Below, piece by piece: positions 43,026 to 52,889 of a stretch of 64,000 nucleotides of DNA; position 1 is the stretch's first letter, and every line of letters begins with the position of its first letter. The stretch lies in the NCBI RefSeq assembly GCF_016464705.1, contig NZ_JAEHOB010000021.1, positions 1-64,000 on the forward strand, written 5' to 3'. The notes beneath the pieces were generated by a model that was given only the letters and a program-made list of their open reading frames with translations, had not been told where the DNA came from and searched no databases. This DNA is from Qaidamihabitans albus (GTDB taxonomy: Bacteria > Actinomycetota > Actinomycetes > Mycobacteriales > Pseudonocardiaceae). Position numbers and translations under genes: made by a program.

Positions 43026-46000
43026 TCAGCTGTTCTCCTGTGCATGGACCGGCGGGCCGGCCGGCCGTGAGGCCGCGCGGCGCGGGCGGCGCCTTGCCGT
43101 CCGCACCGCCGGCGCGGGCACGTCGGCCTCGGCAGGTGCCTCCGTGGCCTCGGGAACTCCTGAGGCGGCAGACCTCTCAGGGACTTCAGGAGCCTCAGCA
43201 GTCGCAGGAGTCTCAGCAGTCGCAGGAGTCTCAGGACCCGCCGGGGCCTCGGCCGCATCAGGCTTCGCGGCCCCCGTGTCCTGCTCGGGCGCCTCGGCGG
43301 CAGGCTGTGCCTGCTCTGGCTGTTCTGGCTGCTCTGGCTGCTCCGCTGTCCGGGCCGCATCCGCGGGCTCGGCGGCGGGTTCGCCGGTGGCCGCATGACC
43401 GTTCACCGCCCGCGCGGACTTCCGCTCGCCCCTGCTCCGCCGCGAGCGCGCGGCCGGTTCGGGCCGCTCCGCGGCGGCGGGTTGCTCCGGCTGGGGCTCC
43501 TCGTCCTGCGCGTCCCCTGGCTTCGACGACGCGGCCTTCGACGCGTTGGCCATCGCCTGCACGGCCGTGACGACGGACTCGCGCTGCTCGGGCGTCGGGG
43601 CGGGCGTGACCGGCTCGGTGCGCGCGCTCTCCTGCTGCGGCTCCTCGTTCTTGCCGCGGCCGCGCGAGCGCCGGGAACCGTTCCCGCCACCTCCGCTGCC
43701 GCCACCGTTACCCCCTCCGTTACCGCGCTGCGGCTCGGTGGAGATCAGGACACCACGGCCCTTGCAGTGCTCACACGTGGAGGAGTACGCCTCGAGCAGG
43801 CCGGTGCCGACCCGCTTGCGGGTCATCTGCACCAGGCCCAGCGACGTCACCTCGGCGACCTGGTGCCGGGTGCGGTCGCGGCCGAGGCATTCGGTGAGCC
43901 TGCGCAGCACCAGCTCACGGTTGGACTCGAGCACCATGTCGATGAAGTCGATCACGATGATGCCGCCGATGTCGCGCAGCCGGAGCTGGCGGACGATCTC
44001 CTCGGCCGACTCAAGGTTGTTCCTGGTGACGGTCTCCTCGAGGTTCCCGCCGGAGCCGGTGAACTTGCCGGTGTTGACGTCGATGACGGTCATCGCCTCG
44101 GTGCGGTCGATCACCAGGTAGCCGCCGGAGGGCAGCCAGACCTTGCGGTCCAGCGCCTTGGTGATCTGCTCGTCGATGCGGTGGTCGGCGAAGACGTTGC
44201 CCGACCCGGTGTACCGCTTGACCCGGTCGACCAGGTCGGGGGCGACGTGCTCGACGTAGGAGCTGATCGTCTCCCACGCCGTGTCACCCTGGACCTCGAG
44301 CTTGACGAAGTCCTCGGTGAACAGGTCGCGCACGACCTTGACCAGCAGGTCCGGCTCCTCGTAGAGCATCACCGGGGCACCGTTCTTCTTGCCCTTGCCG
44401 GTGGACTCGGCCTTCTCCTTGATGACGTCCCACTGGGCCTTGAGCCTGCGGACGTCCCGGCCGAGCTCCTCCTCGCTGATGCCCTCCGAAGCGGTCCGGA
44501 TGATGACGCCCGCGTCCTCGGGCACGATCCGCTTGAGGATGTCCTTCAGCCTGCGCCGCTCGTTCTCCGGCAGCTTGCGGGAGATGCCGGTGGCACCGCC
44601 TGCGGGCACGTACACGAGGAAGCGGCCGGGCAGCGAGATCTGCGTGGTGAGCCGGGCGCCCTTGTGCCCCACGGGGTCCTTGGTGACCTGCACCAACACG
44701 CTGTCACCGGTGGAGAGTGCCTGCTCGATCTTGCGGGCCTTGCCCTCGAGGCCGGCGGCGTCCCAGTCGACCTCGCCCGCGTAGAGCACGGCGTTGCGGC
44801 CCCGGCCGATGTCGATGAAGGCCGCCTCCATCGAGGGCAGCACGTTCTGCACCCGGCCGAGGTAGACGTTGCCGACGATCGAGCCGCTGCCGGAGGAGGT
44901 CACGAAATGCTCGACGAGCACCCCGTCCTCCAGCACGCCGATCTGGGTGGAGTCGCCCCGCTCGGCCACGACCATGGTGCGCTCGACGGACTCGCGCCGG
45001 GCGAGGAACTCCGACTCGGACAGGATCGGCGCGCGCCTGCGGCCCGCCTCCCTGCCGTCCCGGCGGCGCTGCCGCTTCGCCTCCAGCCGGGTCGAGCCAC
45101 GCACGCTGCGGACTCCGTCCCTGGCCTCGTTCTTGGCGCTCTCCTTGCCGCCCTCGGCCTTCGCGTCGCGCACGTGCACGACCGTGTTCGGCGGGTCGTC
45201 CGGCGTCGAACCGTCGGGCGACTCGTCGTCGCCGCCCTTGCGACGCCGGCGGCGGCGCCTGCGCTTGCTGGCGCTGTCGGACTCGGACTCCTCCGCCTCG
45301 GCGCCCTCGCCGCCCTTCTTTGCCTGCTCGTCCTTGCCTTCCTCGGCGGCCGGGCGCGCGGGGGCCGCGGTGGACTGTTCCTGCTGTTCCTGCTGCTGGT
45401 CTTCGGAGTCCTCACCGCCCTTGCCGCGACCACGGCCACGGCGGCCACGCCGCCGGCGCCTGCGCCCGGCTTCGGACTCGTCCGTGTCGCTCTCGCCCTC
45501 GTCCTGCGCCTGCTCGCCTCCGGCCTGCGCGGACTCCCCCGACGACTCGGAAGACTTCGCTGCCTTCGCCGACTTCGCCGGCTCAGCCTTCGCGGACTCG
45601 GGTTTCCCGGCCGCTTCGACGTCAGCGGCGGCGGGTTCCGGCGGCAGGAACACCGGGGACGGCGCCGCGAAGACCGGGGTGTGCACGGGCCGGGGCGGCG
45701 CGGGCGGCTCGACAGGCGCCGTGGCAGGTGCCGTCGCCTCGGCCGCCGGTGGCTCGGCGGCGGGGCCGGCCTCGGCCGGGGTGACCTCGGGAGCCGCCTG
45801 CGCGGCCTCCGTGACGGCCTCGTCCAGGGTGCCCAGTGCTCCGGCCACCCGGAGTGCCACATCCTTCGGCACGCTCGACTGCGCACTGCGCGCCGTCTCG
45901 CCCAGCTCGGACAGCTTCGCGAGCACCTCCCGGCTACTCGAACCGAGTAGCTTCGCGAGGGCATGCACCCTGATCCGGCTGGGCAGGTCGGCCAGTGCGC

Positions 46001-46061
46001 CTGCCGTGGATGTGGCGGTAGTCCCGCCTGCGTTCTCGGCGGGTGTCTCCGCGTTTGACAT
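43026..46061 (-). CDS. rne: Ribonuclease E/G
   Basis: 1011 residues. The first ~340 are disordered with alternating acidic and Arg-rich blocks (RRRRRGRRGRGRGKGG). The catalytic core starts near 350 with an S1 domain (IVGNVYLGRVQNVLPSMEAA), contains the metal-binding VIDVNTGKF near 660 and IIVIDFIDM, and ends with the zinc-link CEHC near 764. The C-terminal ~200 residues are Ala/Glu/Pro repeats, including an Ala-Glu-Thr-Pro repeat. It initiates mRNA decay and rRNA processing. GGAGGAG precedes the ATG. The long arms on both sides are typical of actinobacterial RNase E. Confidence 0.96.
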   Translation of the reverse strand: MSNAETPAENAGGTTATSTAGALADLPSRIRVHALAKLLGSSSREVLAKLSELGETARSAQSSVPKDVALRVAGALGTLDEAVTEAAQAAPEVTPAEAGPAAEPPAAEATAPATAPVEPPAPPRPVHTPVFAAPSPVFLPPEPAAADVEAAGKPESAKAEPAKSAKAAKSSESSGESAQAGGEQAQDEGESDTDESEAGRRRRRRGRRGRGRGKGGEDSEDQQQEQQEQSTAAPARPAAEEGKDEQAKKGGEGAEAEESESDSASKRRRRRRRRKGGDDESPDGSTPDDPPNTVVHVRDAKAEGGKESAKNEARDGVRSVRGSTRLEAKRQRRRDGREAGRRRAPILSESEFLARRESVERTMVVAERGDSTQIGVLEDGVLVEHFVTSSGSGSIVGNVYLGRVQNVLPSMEAAFIDIGRGRNAVLYAGEVDWDAAGLEGKARKIEQALSTGDSVLVQVTKDPVGHKGARLTTQISLPGRFLVYVPAGGATGISRKLPENERRRLKDILKRIVPEDAGVIIRTASEGISEEELGRDVRRLKAQWDVIKEKAESTGKGKKNGAPVMLYEEPDLLVKVVRDLFTEDFVKLEVQGDTAWETISSYVEHVAPDLVDRVKRYTGSGNVFADHRIDEQITKALDRKVWLPSGGYLVIDRTEAMTVIDVNTGKFTGSGGNLEETVTRNNLESAEEIVRQLRLRDIGGIIVIDFIDMVLESNRELVLRRLTECLGRDRTRHQVAEVTSLGLVQMTRKRVGTGLLEAYSSTCEHCKGRGVLISTEPQRGNGGGNGGGSGGGGNGSRRSRGRGKNEEPQQESARTEPVTPAPTPEQRESVVTAVQAMANASKAASSKPGDAQDEEPQPEQPAAAERPEPAARSRRSRGERKSARAVNGHAATGEPAAEPADAARTAEQPEQPEQPEQAQPAAEAPEQDTGAAKPDAAEAPAGPETPATAETPATAEAPEVPERSAASGVPEATEAPAEADVPAPAVRTARRRPRRAASRPAGPPVHAQENS

Positions 46062-46637
46062 GTGTCTCCTCCGCCCCCGGGCGCGCCTACCGGCTCATCC
46101 CCGACCGAGGCAGCTGCCTCGGCACCGGAAACGGCTTGCAGGACGCGGCCGCACAGGGGCCTTTCCTGTTTGTTCCGTCGTCGTGGTCTCCGACGACGGG
46201 AATCCTTGCCTCTCGCGCCACGACGGAGCCGGATGTCCCGGCGGTCCGCCAGTGGCAGGTCCCGCGACGACGCGCTGACCGAGCTCGTGGCTCTTCGCCG
46301 CCTCCCACGTCGTCGAGCCGCGTGGCACTGGATGCGCACGGCGGCGACGACCTGGAGCTCTGCCAGCACCTCACCGGGCCGCCACGCCGCCACCCACCAC
46401 CCCTTCCGTGGTGCGGACGGCCAACGGCCAACACCGAGTATCCCACACGACGGCCGCCGCCCGGCGTCCTCGGTGCCGGGAGGGCCCCGGTCGTGCCCCC
46501 GACGTGCACGCGAACAGACGACACGCGGTACCGGCCGGGGGAACTTTTGCGCAGCGCTTGTCGGGCCCCGACGCGCTGGCTACCGTGCGCTCAGGGTGGG
46601 AGTGCACCGAACGGGGTCCATGGTCGACGGAGGTCCT
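46062..46637. other. Divergent region with structured rne leader
   Basis: 576 bp between rne and the subtilase gene. On the rne side it contains a perfect 18-bp palindrome CCGAGGCAGCTGCCTCGG (46105-46122) and a hairpin with 9-bp arms CCGTCGTCG / CGACGACGG (46175-46199). A possible rne -10 on the minus strand is GATACT near 46440, which would give a leader of about 370 nt. No coding region here is convincing on either strand. Confidence 0.5.
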
Positions 46638-48083
46638 GTGCTGAGGCGTGGGAGCGTGGTAGCCGCCTGCGTCGTGCTCGTGGTCGCCGGTCAGCTGGGC
46701 GGCCCCCACGGTGCGTCGGCCGGGCAGCGCGACGCCCGGTGTGCCGACTCCGGGCAGCCGGCCGCCTACGTCGTGTTGTTCGAGCGCGGCACCCCGGCGA
46801 GCGCCGCGAGCGCCGAGCTCGGGGCCGCCTGCGGCCGCACCACCAGCTACTACCCGGAGATCGCGGTCGGCGTCGCCACCGCGCGGGACCCGGCGTTCGC
46901 CGAGCGGCTGGGGCCCGGCCGGGCGTTCAGCGCACAGGCCGAGCGGCGCCGTGCGCAACGGGCCGGCGCAGCGGCACCCGGCGGCCCGCCCGCGGCACGG
47001 GACCTGGCCTCCGGCACGGCGGTGCCTGCCGCGGACCGCACCGCCGAGCAGTGGAACATGCGGGCGATCAACGCCGACGCCGCCAGGGCGGTCGAGCCGG
47101 GCAGCGCGGACGTCGTGGTCGGGGTGCTGGACTCGGGCATCGACGCCGGACACCCGGATCTCGCGGGCGCGGTGGACCCGGACCGCTCCGCCGGCTGCCT
47201 GAGTGGGGCACCGGACACCTCGGCCCGCGCGTGGGCACCCACCACCTCGCAGCACGGCACGCACGTCGCGGGCGTGATCGCCGCCGCGGACGACGGCAGG
47301 GGTGTCACCGGGGTCGCGCCGGGCGTCCGGCTCGCTTCCGTGAAGGTGATCGACGAGCACGGCTTCGTCGATCCGGTGGCGGCGGTGTGCGGGCTGATGT
47401 GGGCCGCACGGCACGACGTGACCGTCGCCAACAGCAGTTTCTTCGTCGATCCCCGGGCACTGTGGTGCGCGCCGGCCGACGGCGAACGGGTGGTGCACGA
47501 GGCGATCGCCCGGGCGGTGGAGCACGCCGACTCCGCCGGCACGCTGAACGTCGCCGCCGCCACCAACGATGCGGTGAACCTGACCCCGTCACCGCGCAGC
47601 GGCGGCTCGGCGGCGGCCGACCGGGGTGAGGGCACGTGTGAGGCACTGCCCGCGGGACTGGAGGAGGCGGTCGCCGTCTCCGCCGTCGACAGCGGCCGGA
47701 CGAAGGCGGGCTACAGCTCTTACGGGCTCGGCGTGGTGGATGTCACAGCTCCCGGTGGCGCGGGAGGTGACTGCGTGCTGTCCACGGTGCCGGGCGGCTA
47801 CGACTCGGTGTGCGGCACGTCGATGGCGGCGCCGCACGTGAGCGGGGTGGCCGCGCTGCTCGCCTCCACGCAACCGTCCTACTCGCCACGGCAGTTGCGC
47901 GCGGCGCTCGGCGAGCAGGCCGATCCGATTCCGTGCCCGACCGACTACGACCTCGGCGGCGACGGCGCGCAGGACGCGTACTGCGCCGGATACACCGCCT
48001 ACAACGGGTTCTACGGGCACGGCCTGGTGGACGCGCTCGCCGCCGTCGGTGGCACGCCTGCGGAGGACCGCGGCGCGCGGTGA
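46638..48083 (+). CDS. Secreted subtilisin-like (S8) serine protease
   Basis: 481 residues: a signal peptide (VVAACVVLVVAGQLGG ... ASA), an inhibitor-like propeptide, then a subtilase domain with catalytic Asp165 (DSGID), His206 (HGTHV) and Ser395 (GTSMAAPH). A cysteine pattern in the catalytic domain suggests disulfides. There is no C-terminal membrane helix, so it is not a mycosin of a type VII system. I chose the GTG at 46638 because GGAGG lies 4 nt upstream; an ATG at 46620 is the alternative. It converges with the ABC permease gene, 1 nt apart. Confidence 0.9.
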   Translation: MLRRGSVVAACVVLVVAGQLGGPHGASAGQRDARCADSGQPAAYVVLFERGTPASAASAELGAACGRTTSYYPEIAVGVATARDPAFAERLGPGRAFSAQAERRRAQRAGAAAPGGPPAARDLASGTAVPAADRTAEQWNMRAINADAARAVEPGSADVVVGVLDSGIDAGHPDLAGAVDPDRSAGCLSGAPDTSARAWAPTTSQHGTHVAGVIAAADDGRGVTGVAPGVRLASVKVIDEHGFVDPVAAVCGLMWAARHDVTVANSSFFVDPRALWCAPADGERVVHEAIARAVEHADSAGTLNVAAATNDAVNLTPSPRSGGSAAADRGEGTCEALPAGLEEAVAVSAVDSGRTKAGYSSYGLGVVDVTAPGGAGGDCVLSTVPGGYDSVCGTSMAAPHVSGVAALLASTQPSYSPRQLRAALGEQADPIPCPTDYDLGGDGAQDAYCAGYTAYNGFYGHGLVDALAAVGGTPAEDRGAR

Positions 48084-48084
48084 C

Positions 48085-48906
48085 TCATCTCAGCAGCAGC
48101 CCGGCGAGCCGGCGGGACGTCGCGAACACACCGAACGCCGCCAGCGCCGCGAGGTAGGCCACGTGCCCGGCCATCGTCGGGTCGAGCACGCCCACCGAAA
48201 GGCCGCGCATCAGCTCCACCCCGTGGTAAAGCGGCAGGAACTGGATGACCACCTGCAGCGGCCCCGGGAACACCGACAGCGGGAAGAACGTCGTGGAGAA
48301 CAGGAACATCGGCACGACGGCGAGCTGGACGAACTCGAACTGCGTCGGTGAGCGGATGAACGTCGCACAGGCCATTCCGATCGCGGCGAACGCGAAGGCC
48401 ACCAGCAGCGCGACCGGGACCAGCAGCAGCGCCCACGGCGAGGTGACCAGTCCCATGACGTTCATCACACCGAAGAAGGCGACGGCGTAGAGGCCGCCGC
48501 GCAGCACAGCCCAGCCGATCTCGCCGATCGCGACGTCGAGCGGGCCGATGGGCGTCGCCAGCATCGCGTCATAGGTCTTGGCGTACTTGAACTTGAAGAA
48601 CACGCCGAAGGTCGAGTCGAAGACGGCGCCGTTCATCGCCGAGGCGGCCAGCAGTGCCGGAGCGACGAACGCCACGTAGGGCATCGGCTGCCCACCCGGC
48701 CCGGCGACCTCGGTGACGAGCCTGCCGAAGCCGATCTGGAACGCCACGAGGTAGAAGAGCGGTTCGAGCACACCGGACACGAAGACGAGCCAGCCCCGCG
48801 AGTAGGACAGCATCGACCGCTCGATGATCGCGCTCGCCCTGCCCGCGTAGAGCCCGGGCGGCAGGATGCGCAGCAGCAGCCCCCGTGGGCGGGTTCCCTC
48901 GGTCAC
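48085..48906 (-). CDS. ABC-2 type exporter permease (second)
   Basis: 273 residues with six predicted membrane helices and an ABC2 membrane domain: SMLSYSRGWLVFVSGVLEPL at the start, FKFKYAKTYDAMLATPI in the loop, and FFPLSVFPGPLQVVIQFLPL near the end. It forms a heterodimeric channel with the preceding permease and works with the DrrA-like ATPase, probably exporting a hydrophobic compound. The start is uncertain (GTG at 48906 or 48912). Confidence 0.86.
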   Translation of the reverse strand: MTEGTRPRGLLLRILPPGLYAGRASAIIERSMLSYSRGWLVFVSGVLEPLFYLVAFQIGFGRLVTEVAGPGGQPMPYVAFVAPALLAASAMNGAVFDSTFGVFFKFKYAKTYDAMLATPIGPLDVAIGEIGWAVLRGGLYAVAFFGVMNVMGLVTSPWALLLVPVALLVAFAFAAIGMACATFIRSPTQFEFVQLAVVPMFLFSTTFFPLSVFPGPLQVVIQFLPLYHGVELMRGLSVGVLDPTMAGHVAYLAALAAFGVFATSRRLAGLLLR

Positions 48907-48914
48907 GGGCACAG

Positions 48915-49718
48915 CTAGATCACCAGCCTGCGGTAGAAGTAGTGGCGTGCCGCCAGCCCGCCCGCCGCGAAGACGGCGGCGAGGTAGGCGGCATGTCCCA
49001 TCGCCGGCAGCGGTTCCAGGCCGCCGAGGGCCACCCCGCGGGCGAGCTCGTTGCCGTGCCACAGCGGCGACACCCAGGCCAGCCACCGCAACGCGCCCGG
49101 GATCTGTGTGACCGGGAAGAACGTGCCTGCGAACAGCGTCATCGGCATGACCACGAACCGGAACAGGGAGACGAACCGCGCTCCCTCGTCGTAGGTCGTC
49201 GCGGCGATCGCCATCATCGGCGCCGCGCACGCGAGCCCGGTGGCGACCGCGACGGGCAGCACCAGCAACGCGCCGGCACCCTGCCAGGCACCGAACGCGA
49301 ACGCGATCAGCACGTACACGGCACCGGCCAGCGACAGCCGCAGCCCGACCCAGATGAGCTGCCCCCCGAGCAGCTGGCCCGCCGTGACCGGCGTGGCGGT
49401 GACGGCCACGTAGTCCTTCTGCCACTTGAAACCGGACAGCACAGGGAAACTCGACTCCCCCACCGCGTTCTGCACCGCGCTCGCCACCAGTAGCGCGGGT
49501 GCCACGTAGTGCAGATAGGACAGACCGCCGGTGGCCGCGCCGGGCTCCACCTGAGAGCCGAAACCGATGCCCATCGCCACCAGGAACAGCAGCGGCTGCA
49601 GCCCGGTTGAGTACAAAGTGGACGTCCAGTATCGCCGGTACCAGATCCAGTGCCCTTCGACGCGCAGCCAGGCCGCGCGCCAGGATCCGAGGACCCGGCC
49701 GGGGGCGGGCGCCGTCAT
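48915..49718 (-). CDS. ABC-2 type exporter permease (first)
   Basis: 267 residues, six predicted helices, DrrB-like: YWTSTLYSTGLQPLLFLVAM near the N-terminus and GTFFPVTQIPGALRWLAWVS before the last helix pair. The ATG overlaps the ATPase stop by 4 nt (ATGA). With the neighbouring permease it makes an asymmetric exporter; such pairs handle drugs or lipids, and the substrate here is unknown. Confidence 0.88.
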   Translation of the reverse strand: MTAPAPGRVLGSWRAAWLRVEGHWIWYRRYWTSTLYSTGLQPLLFLVAMGIGFGSQVEPGAATGGLSYLHYVAPALLVASAVQNAVGESSFPVLSGFKWQKDYVAVTATPVTAGQLLGGQLIWVGLRLSLAGAVYVLIAFAFGAWQGAGALLVLPVAVATGLACAAPMMAIAATTYDEGARFVSLFRFVVMPMTLFAGTFFPVTQIPGALRWLAWVSPLWHGNELARGVALGGLEPLPAMGHAAYLAAVFAAGGLAARHYFYRRLVI

Positions 49719-50629
49719 TCGACGAGGCTCCTGCCGGTCAGCCGAAGGAAGACGTCTTCGAGCGTGCTGCGCCGCACGAGGCTCGACAGCGGCCGCACCC
49801 CCCTGGCGTACGCGCGTTCCAGCGCCGACTCCCCGGAGTCGGTGTAGAGCAGGAGCCGGTCGGGCAGCACCTCCATGCGTTGCGCGAGACCGCCTGCCAC
49901 AGCCACCACGGCATCCTGCTCGCCGGGCGGGAACCGCAGTTCCAGCACCTCGCGCGTGGAGAACCGGGCGATCAGCTCGCTGGGCGAGCCCTCCGCGGCG
50001 ATCCGGCCGCCGTCCATCACGACGAGCCGGTCGCACAGTTGCTCGGCCTCGTCCATGTAGTGCGTGGTGACGATGAGCGTGACGCCCTCGGACTTCAGCC
50101 GGAACAGCCGGTCCCACAGCAGGTGGCGGGCCTGCGGATCGAGCCCGGTGGTCGGCTCGTCGAGCAGCAGCAGCTCCGGGTCGTTGACCAGCGAGCGCGC
50201 GATCGTCAGCCGCCGCTTCATGCCGCCCGACAACGGCTCCACCTCGTCCTCAGCCCGCTCGCCGAGCTGGGCGAAGCCCATCAGCTCCGCCGCCTTGCGG
50301 CGCACGTGGGCACGCGAGAGTCCGAAGTAGCGGCCGTAGACCTGCAGGTTCTGCCGGACGGTCAGCTCGCTGTCGAGGTTGTCCTGCTGCGGCACCACGC
50401 CGAGCCGCGCCCTGATCCGCGGGCCGTCCCGGTCCGGGTCCATGCCGAGCACCTTCAGCTCGCCGTCCGAACGGGGCGAGACCGCGGCGATCATCCGCAT
50501 CGTCGACGACTTGCCCGCGCCGTTCGGGCCGAGAAAGCCGAATGCCTCCCCTCGCCGGACGTGGACATCGACGCCCCGGACGGCCTCGAAGTCGCCGAAG
50601 CGCTTCACCAGCGCCTTGGCCTCCACCAT
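49715..50629 (-). CDS. ABC exporter ATP-binding protein (DrrA-like)
   Basis: About 304 residues. Walker A GPNGAGKSS, Q-loop VVPQQDNLD, signature LSGGMKRRL, Walker B LLLLDEPTTGLDP and the switch TTHY are all intact, with a C-terminal DrrA-type extension. I chose the ATG at 50629, which begins VEAKALVKRFG; the frame is open to 50671. It is the first gene of the three-gene exporter operon. Confidence 0.92.
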   Translation of the reverse strand: MVEAKALVKRFGDFEAVRGVDVHVRRGEAFGFLGPNGAGKSSTMRMIAAVSPRSDGELKVLGMDPDRDGPRIRARLGVVPQQDNLDSELTVRQNLQVYGRYFGLSRAHVRRKAAELMGFAQLGERAEDEVEPLSGGMKRRLTIARSLVNDPELLLLDEPTTGLDPQARHLLWDRLFRLKSEGVTLIVTTHYMDEAEQLCDRLVVMDGGRIAAEGSPSELIARFSTREVLELRFPPGEQDAVVAVAGGLAQRMEVLPDRLLLYTDSGESALERAYARGVRPLSSLVRRSTLEDVFLRLTGRSLVE

Positions 50630-50707
50630 CGGGCTCTCGTCCACCACGCCACGAACACTGCCATGCCCCACCGACAGAATCGATCGCTTTTCCGCTCTCC
50701 GCCTGCC

Positions 50708-51673
50708 CTACGTGCGGCGATGCTCGAAGGTCCTGCGGTACGCCGACGGCGAGGTGCGCATGGCTCGCGTGAAGTGGTGCCGGAAGTTCACGGCGGTGTC
50801 GAATCCGACGGCGTGCGCGACCTGCTCGATGGACGAGTCGGTCGTCTCCAGGAGCGGCAGGCTCGCCTGTACACGTTGCATGACGAGCCAGCGGATGGGG
50901 CTCGTCCCGGTCGCCCTGGTGAAGTGCCGCAGGTAGCTGCGGGGTGACATGCGGGCCCGCGCAGCGAGCTTCGCGACAGTGATGCGCTCGGTGAGGTGCC
51001 CGGCGGCCCACCGCATGCTGTCCGCGACACGGTCGTCCTCGGGATCGCGTGCCACGGGTGTCTCGATGTACTGTGCCTGCCCGCCGTCCCGGTGCGGCGG
51101 GACGACCATCCGCCGTGCGACCGAGTTGGCCACCGTCGCGCCGAGGTCCTCGCGCACCAGATGCAGGCACAGGTCGAGGCCTGCCGCGCAGCCCGCGCTG
51201 GTGAACACGCCGCCGTCCTCGACGTAGAGCGGGTTCGGGTCGACCTCGACCCGCGGGTACCGGCGCCGGAGGCCGTCGGCGTAGCGCCAGTGGGTCGTCG
51301 CCCGGCGTCCGTCCAGCAGGCCGGCCGCCGCCAGCGCGAACGCGCCGGTGCAGATGGAGACGATCCGGGCGCCCCGCCGGTGCGCCCTGCGCAACGCGGC
51401 CACGACACCGGGCGAAGGGTCGGCGGCCACGTCGGCGACGCTCGGCACCAGCACGGTGTCCGCCGCGGCGAACTCGTCGAGACCGTGCGGAGTCCGCAGG
51501 GTCGCCCCGCCGAGCATCGGCACGGGCCCACGATGCTCGGCGCAGATCACCAGGTCGTACCACTCCACGCCGATGTCCGGCCAGGCCAGACCGAATACCT
51601 CGGTCGCGATGCCGGTCTCGAAAGCCGACATGCCGTCGTAGGCAAGCACGGAGACGGTGCGGCGGCGGGGCAT
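50708..51673 (-). CDS. GlxA-family AraC-type regulator
   Basis: 321 residues: an N-terminal DJ-1/PfpI-like domain (SVLAYDGMSAFETGIATEVF; VSICTGAFALAAAGLLDGRR retains the elbow cysteine) and a C-terminal AraC/XylS double helix-turn-helix (ARMSPRSYLRHFTRATGTSP and HAVGFDTAVNFRHHFTRAM). The ligand is unknown. It is divergent from an MFS transporter gene across 70 bp and may regulate it. Confidence 0.9.
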   Translation of the reverse strand: MPRRRTVSVLAYDGMSAFETGIATEVFGLAWPDIGVEWYDLVICAEHRGPVPMLGGATLRTPHGLDEFAAADTVLVPSVADVAADPSPGVVAALRRAHRRGARIVSICTGAFALAAAGLLDGRRATTHWRYADGLRRRYPRVEVDPNPLYVEDGGVFTSAGCAAGLDLCLHLVREDLGATVANSVARRMVVPPHRDGGQAQYIETPVARDPEDDRVADSMRWAAGHLTERITVAKLAARARMSPRSYLRHFTRATGTSPIRWLVMQRVQASLPLLETTDSSIEQVAHAVGFDTAVNFRHHFTRAMRTSPSAYRRTFEHRRT

Positions 51674-51743
51674 GGCGTGATCTTAGCGAAGACTGGCCTT
51701 GACGCCACTGGTCCCTTGATCGACCGCGGACGATGATCAGCGC

Positions 51744-52889
51744 ATGACGTCCACTCTGCCACCACGGCTGTCCGGGACCTGGAGGCTCGGCCTGGCCGGG
51801 ACGCCCGCCATCGGTGTCGCCTTCGGATTCGCTCGTTACGGCTCGGGCCTGTTCCTGCCCGAGTTCCGGACCGAGTTCGGCCTGTCCGTCACCCAGCTCG
51901 GCGTGCTCTCCAGCGGCACCTACGCGGGCTACCTCGCCGCGCTGGTCGCGGTGGGTCTGCTCGCCCCAAGAGCGGGCCCCCGGCGGCTGATCATCGCGGC
52001 GGGCCTCTCGGCCACCGTCGGGACGGCACTCGTGGCCTGCGCCGTGGCACCGGAGATGCTGGTGGCCGGGCTGGTTCTGGCCGGAGCGAGCTCCGGCTTC
52101 GCCTGGGCACCCTATTCCGATGCGGCCGACCTGATGCTCGCACCGGGACCTCGCGAGCGAGTGCTCGCGCGGATTCCCGCGGGAACGGCCTTCGCCGTCG
52201 CCATCGCCGGACCGCTGGCACTCCTGACCCGCGACGGCGGGTGGCGGTTCGCCTGGGTGGCGTTCGCCGTGATCGGCCTCGCCGTGCTGCTCGGCAACGC
52301 GCGCGTCCTGCCGTCCGGAACCGTGCCAGGCAGCGGTTTCCCGGCGCGCTCGTTCGCACGCCGCGCCGCCGTCCCGCTCTACCTGACCGCATTCCTCTAT
52401 GGACTTTCCGGCGCCGTCTACTGGTTCTTCGCGGTGGATGCGATCTCGCGTGCGGCGCGCTCCGGCTCCGCCACGGCGCCGCTGTTCTGGACGCTCACCG
52501 GGCTGGCCGGCACAGCGGGCGTGCTCACCGGCGGCCTGCTCGCGCGGTTGGGTCTCCGGCGCGCCCACGCGGTACTGCTGGCCGCGTTCGCCGCCGCGAT
52601 CGCCCTGCTCGGCACGGCTCCGGGCGCGCTCACCACGGTCGTCGTGTCCGCGGTGCTGTACGGGTCGAGCTTCATGGCGATCTCGGGGCTGCTGGCCGTT
52701 TGGAGCCACCAGGTCTTTCCCGCGCGGCCGACGACCGGCTTCAGCGTGACGCTGTTCGCGCTCGGGCTGGGCGCGATCGCGGGGCCCGCGCTGCTCGGCG
52801 CGTTCGCCGACGGCCACGGTCTGCCTGCGGCGTTCCTGGTGACGGCGGGCGTCGCCGCGCTCAGCCTGCCGTTCCGGCCCCCGCGGTGA
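51744..52889 (+). CDS. MFS transporter
   Basis: 381 residues with about 12 hydrophobic helices. The first contains VAFGFARYGSGLFLPEF, and the loop between helices 2 and 3 is short and basic (APRAGPRRLI). It resembles YbfB/YjiJ or cyanate-type efflux MFS proteins; substrate unknown. Its last 29 nt overlap the 3' end of the convergent GntR gene, so both stop codons lie inside the other gene. Confidence 0.82.
   Translation: MTSTLPPRLSGTWRLGLAGTPAIGVAFGFARYGSGLFLPEFRTEFGLSVTQLGVLSSGTYAGYLAALVAVGLLAPRAGPRRLIIAAGLSATVGTALVACAVAPEMLVAGLVLAGASSGFAWAPYSDAADLMLAPGPRERVLARIPAGTAFAVAIAGPLALLTRDGGWRFAWVAFAVIGLAVLLGNARVLPSGTVPGSGFPARSFARRAAVPLYLTAFLYGLSGAVYWFFAVDAISRAARSGSATAPLFWTLTGLAGTAGVLTGGLLARLGLRRAHAVLLAAFAAAIALLGTAPGALTTVVVSAVLYGSSFMAISGLLAVWSHQVFPARPTTGFSVTLFALGLGAIAGPALLGAFADGHGLPAAFLVTAGVAALSLPFRPPR

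Noticed and set aside
46638-48083. Mycosin of a type VII secretion system
   Set aside because: There is no C-terminal membrane helix and no ecc genes adjacent; the T7SS-like cassette is more than 20 kb away.
48085-50629. Secondary-metabolite gene cluster around the DrrA/B-like exporter
   Set aside because: No biosynthetic enzymes (PKS, NRPS, terpene synthase, RiPP genes) flank it; only regulators, transporters and peptidases are present.
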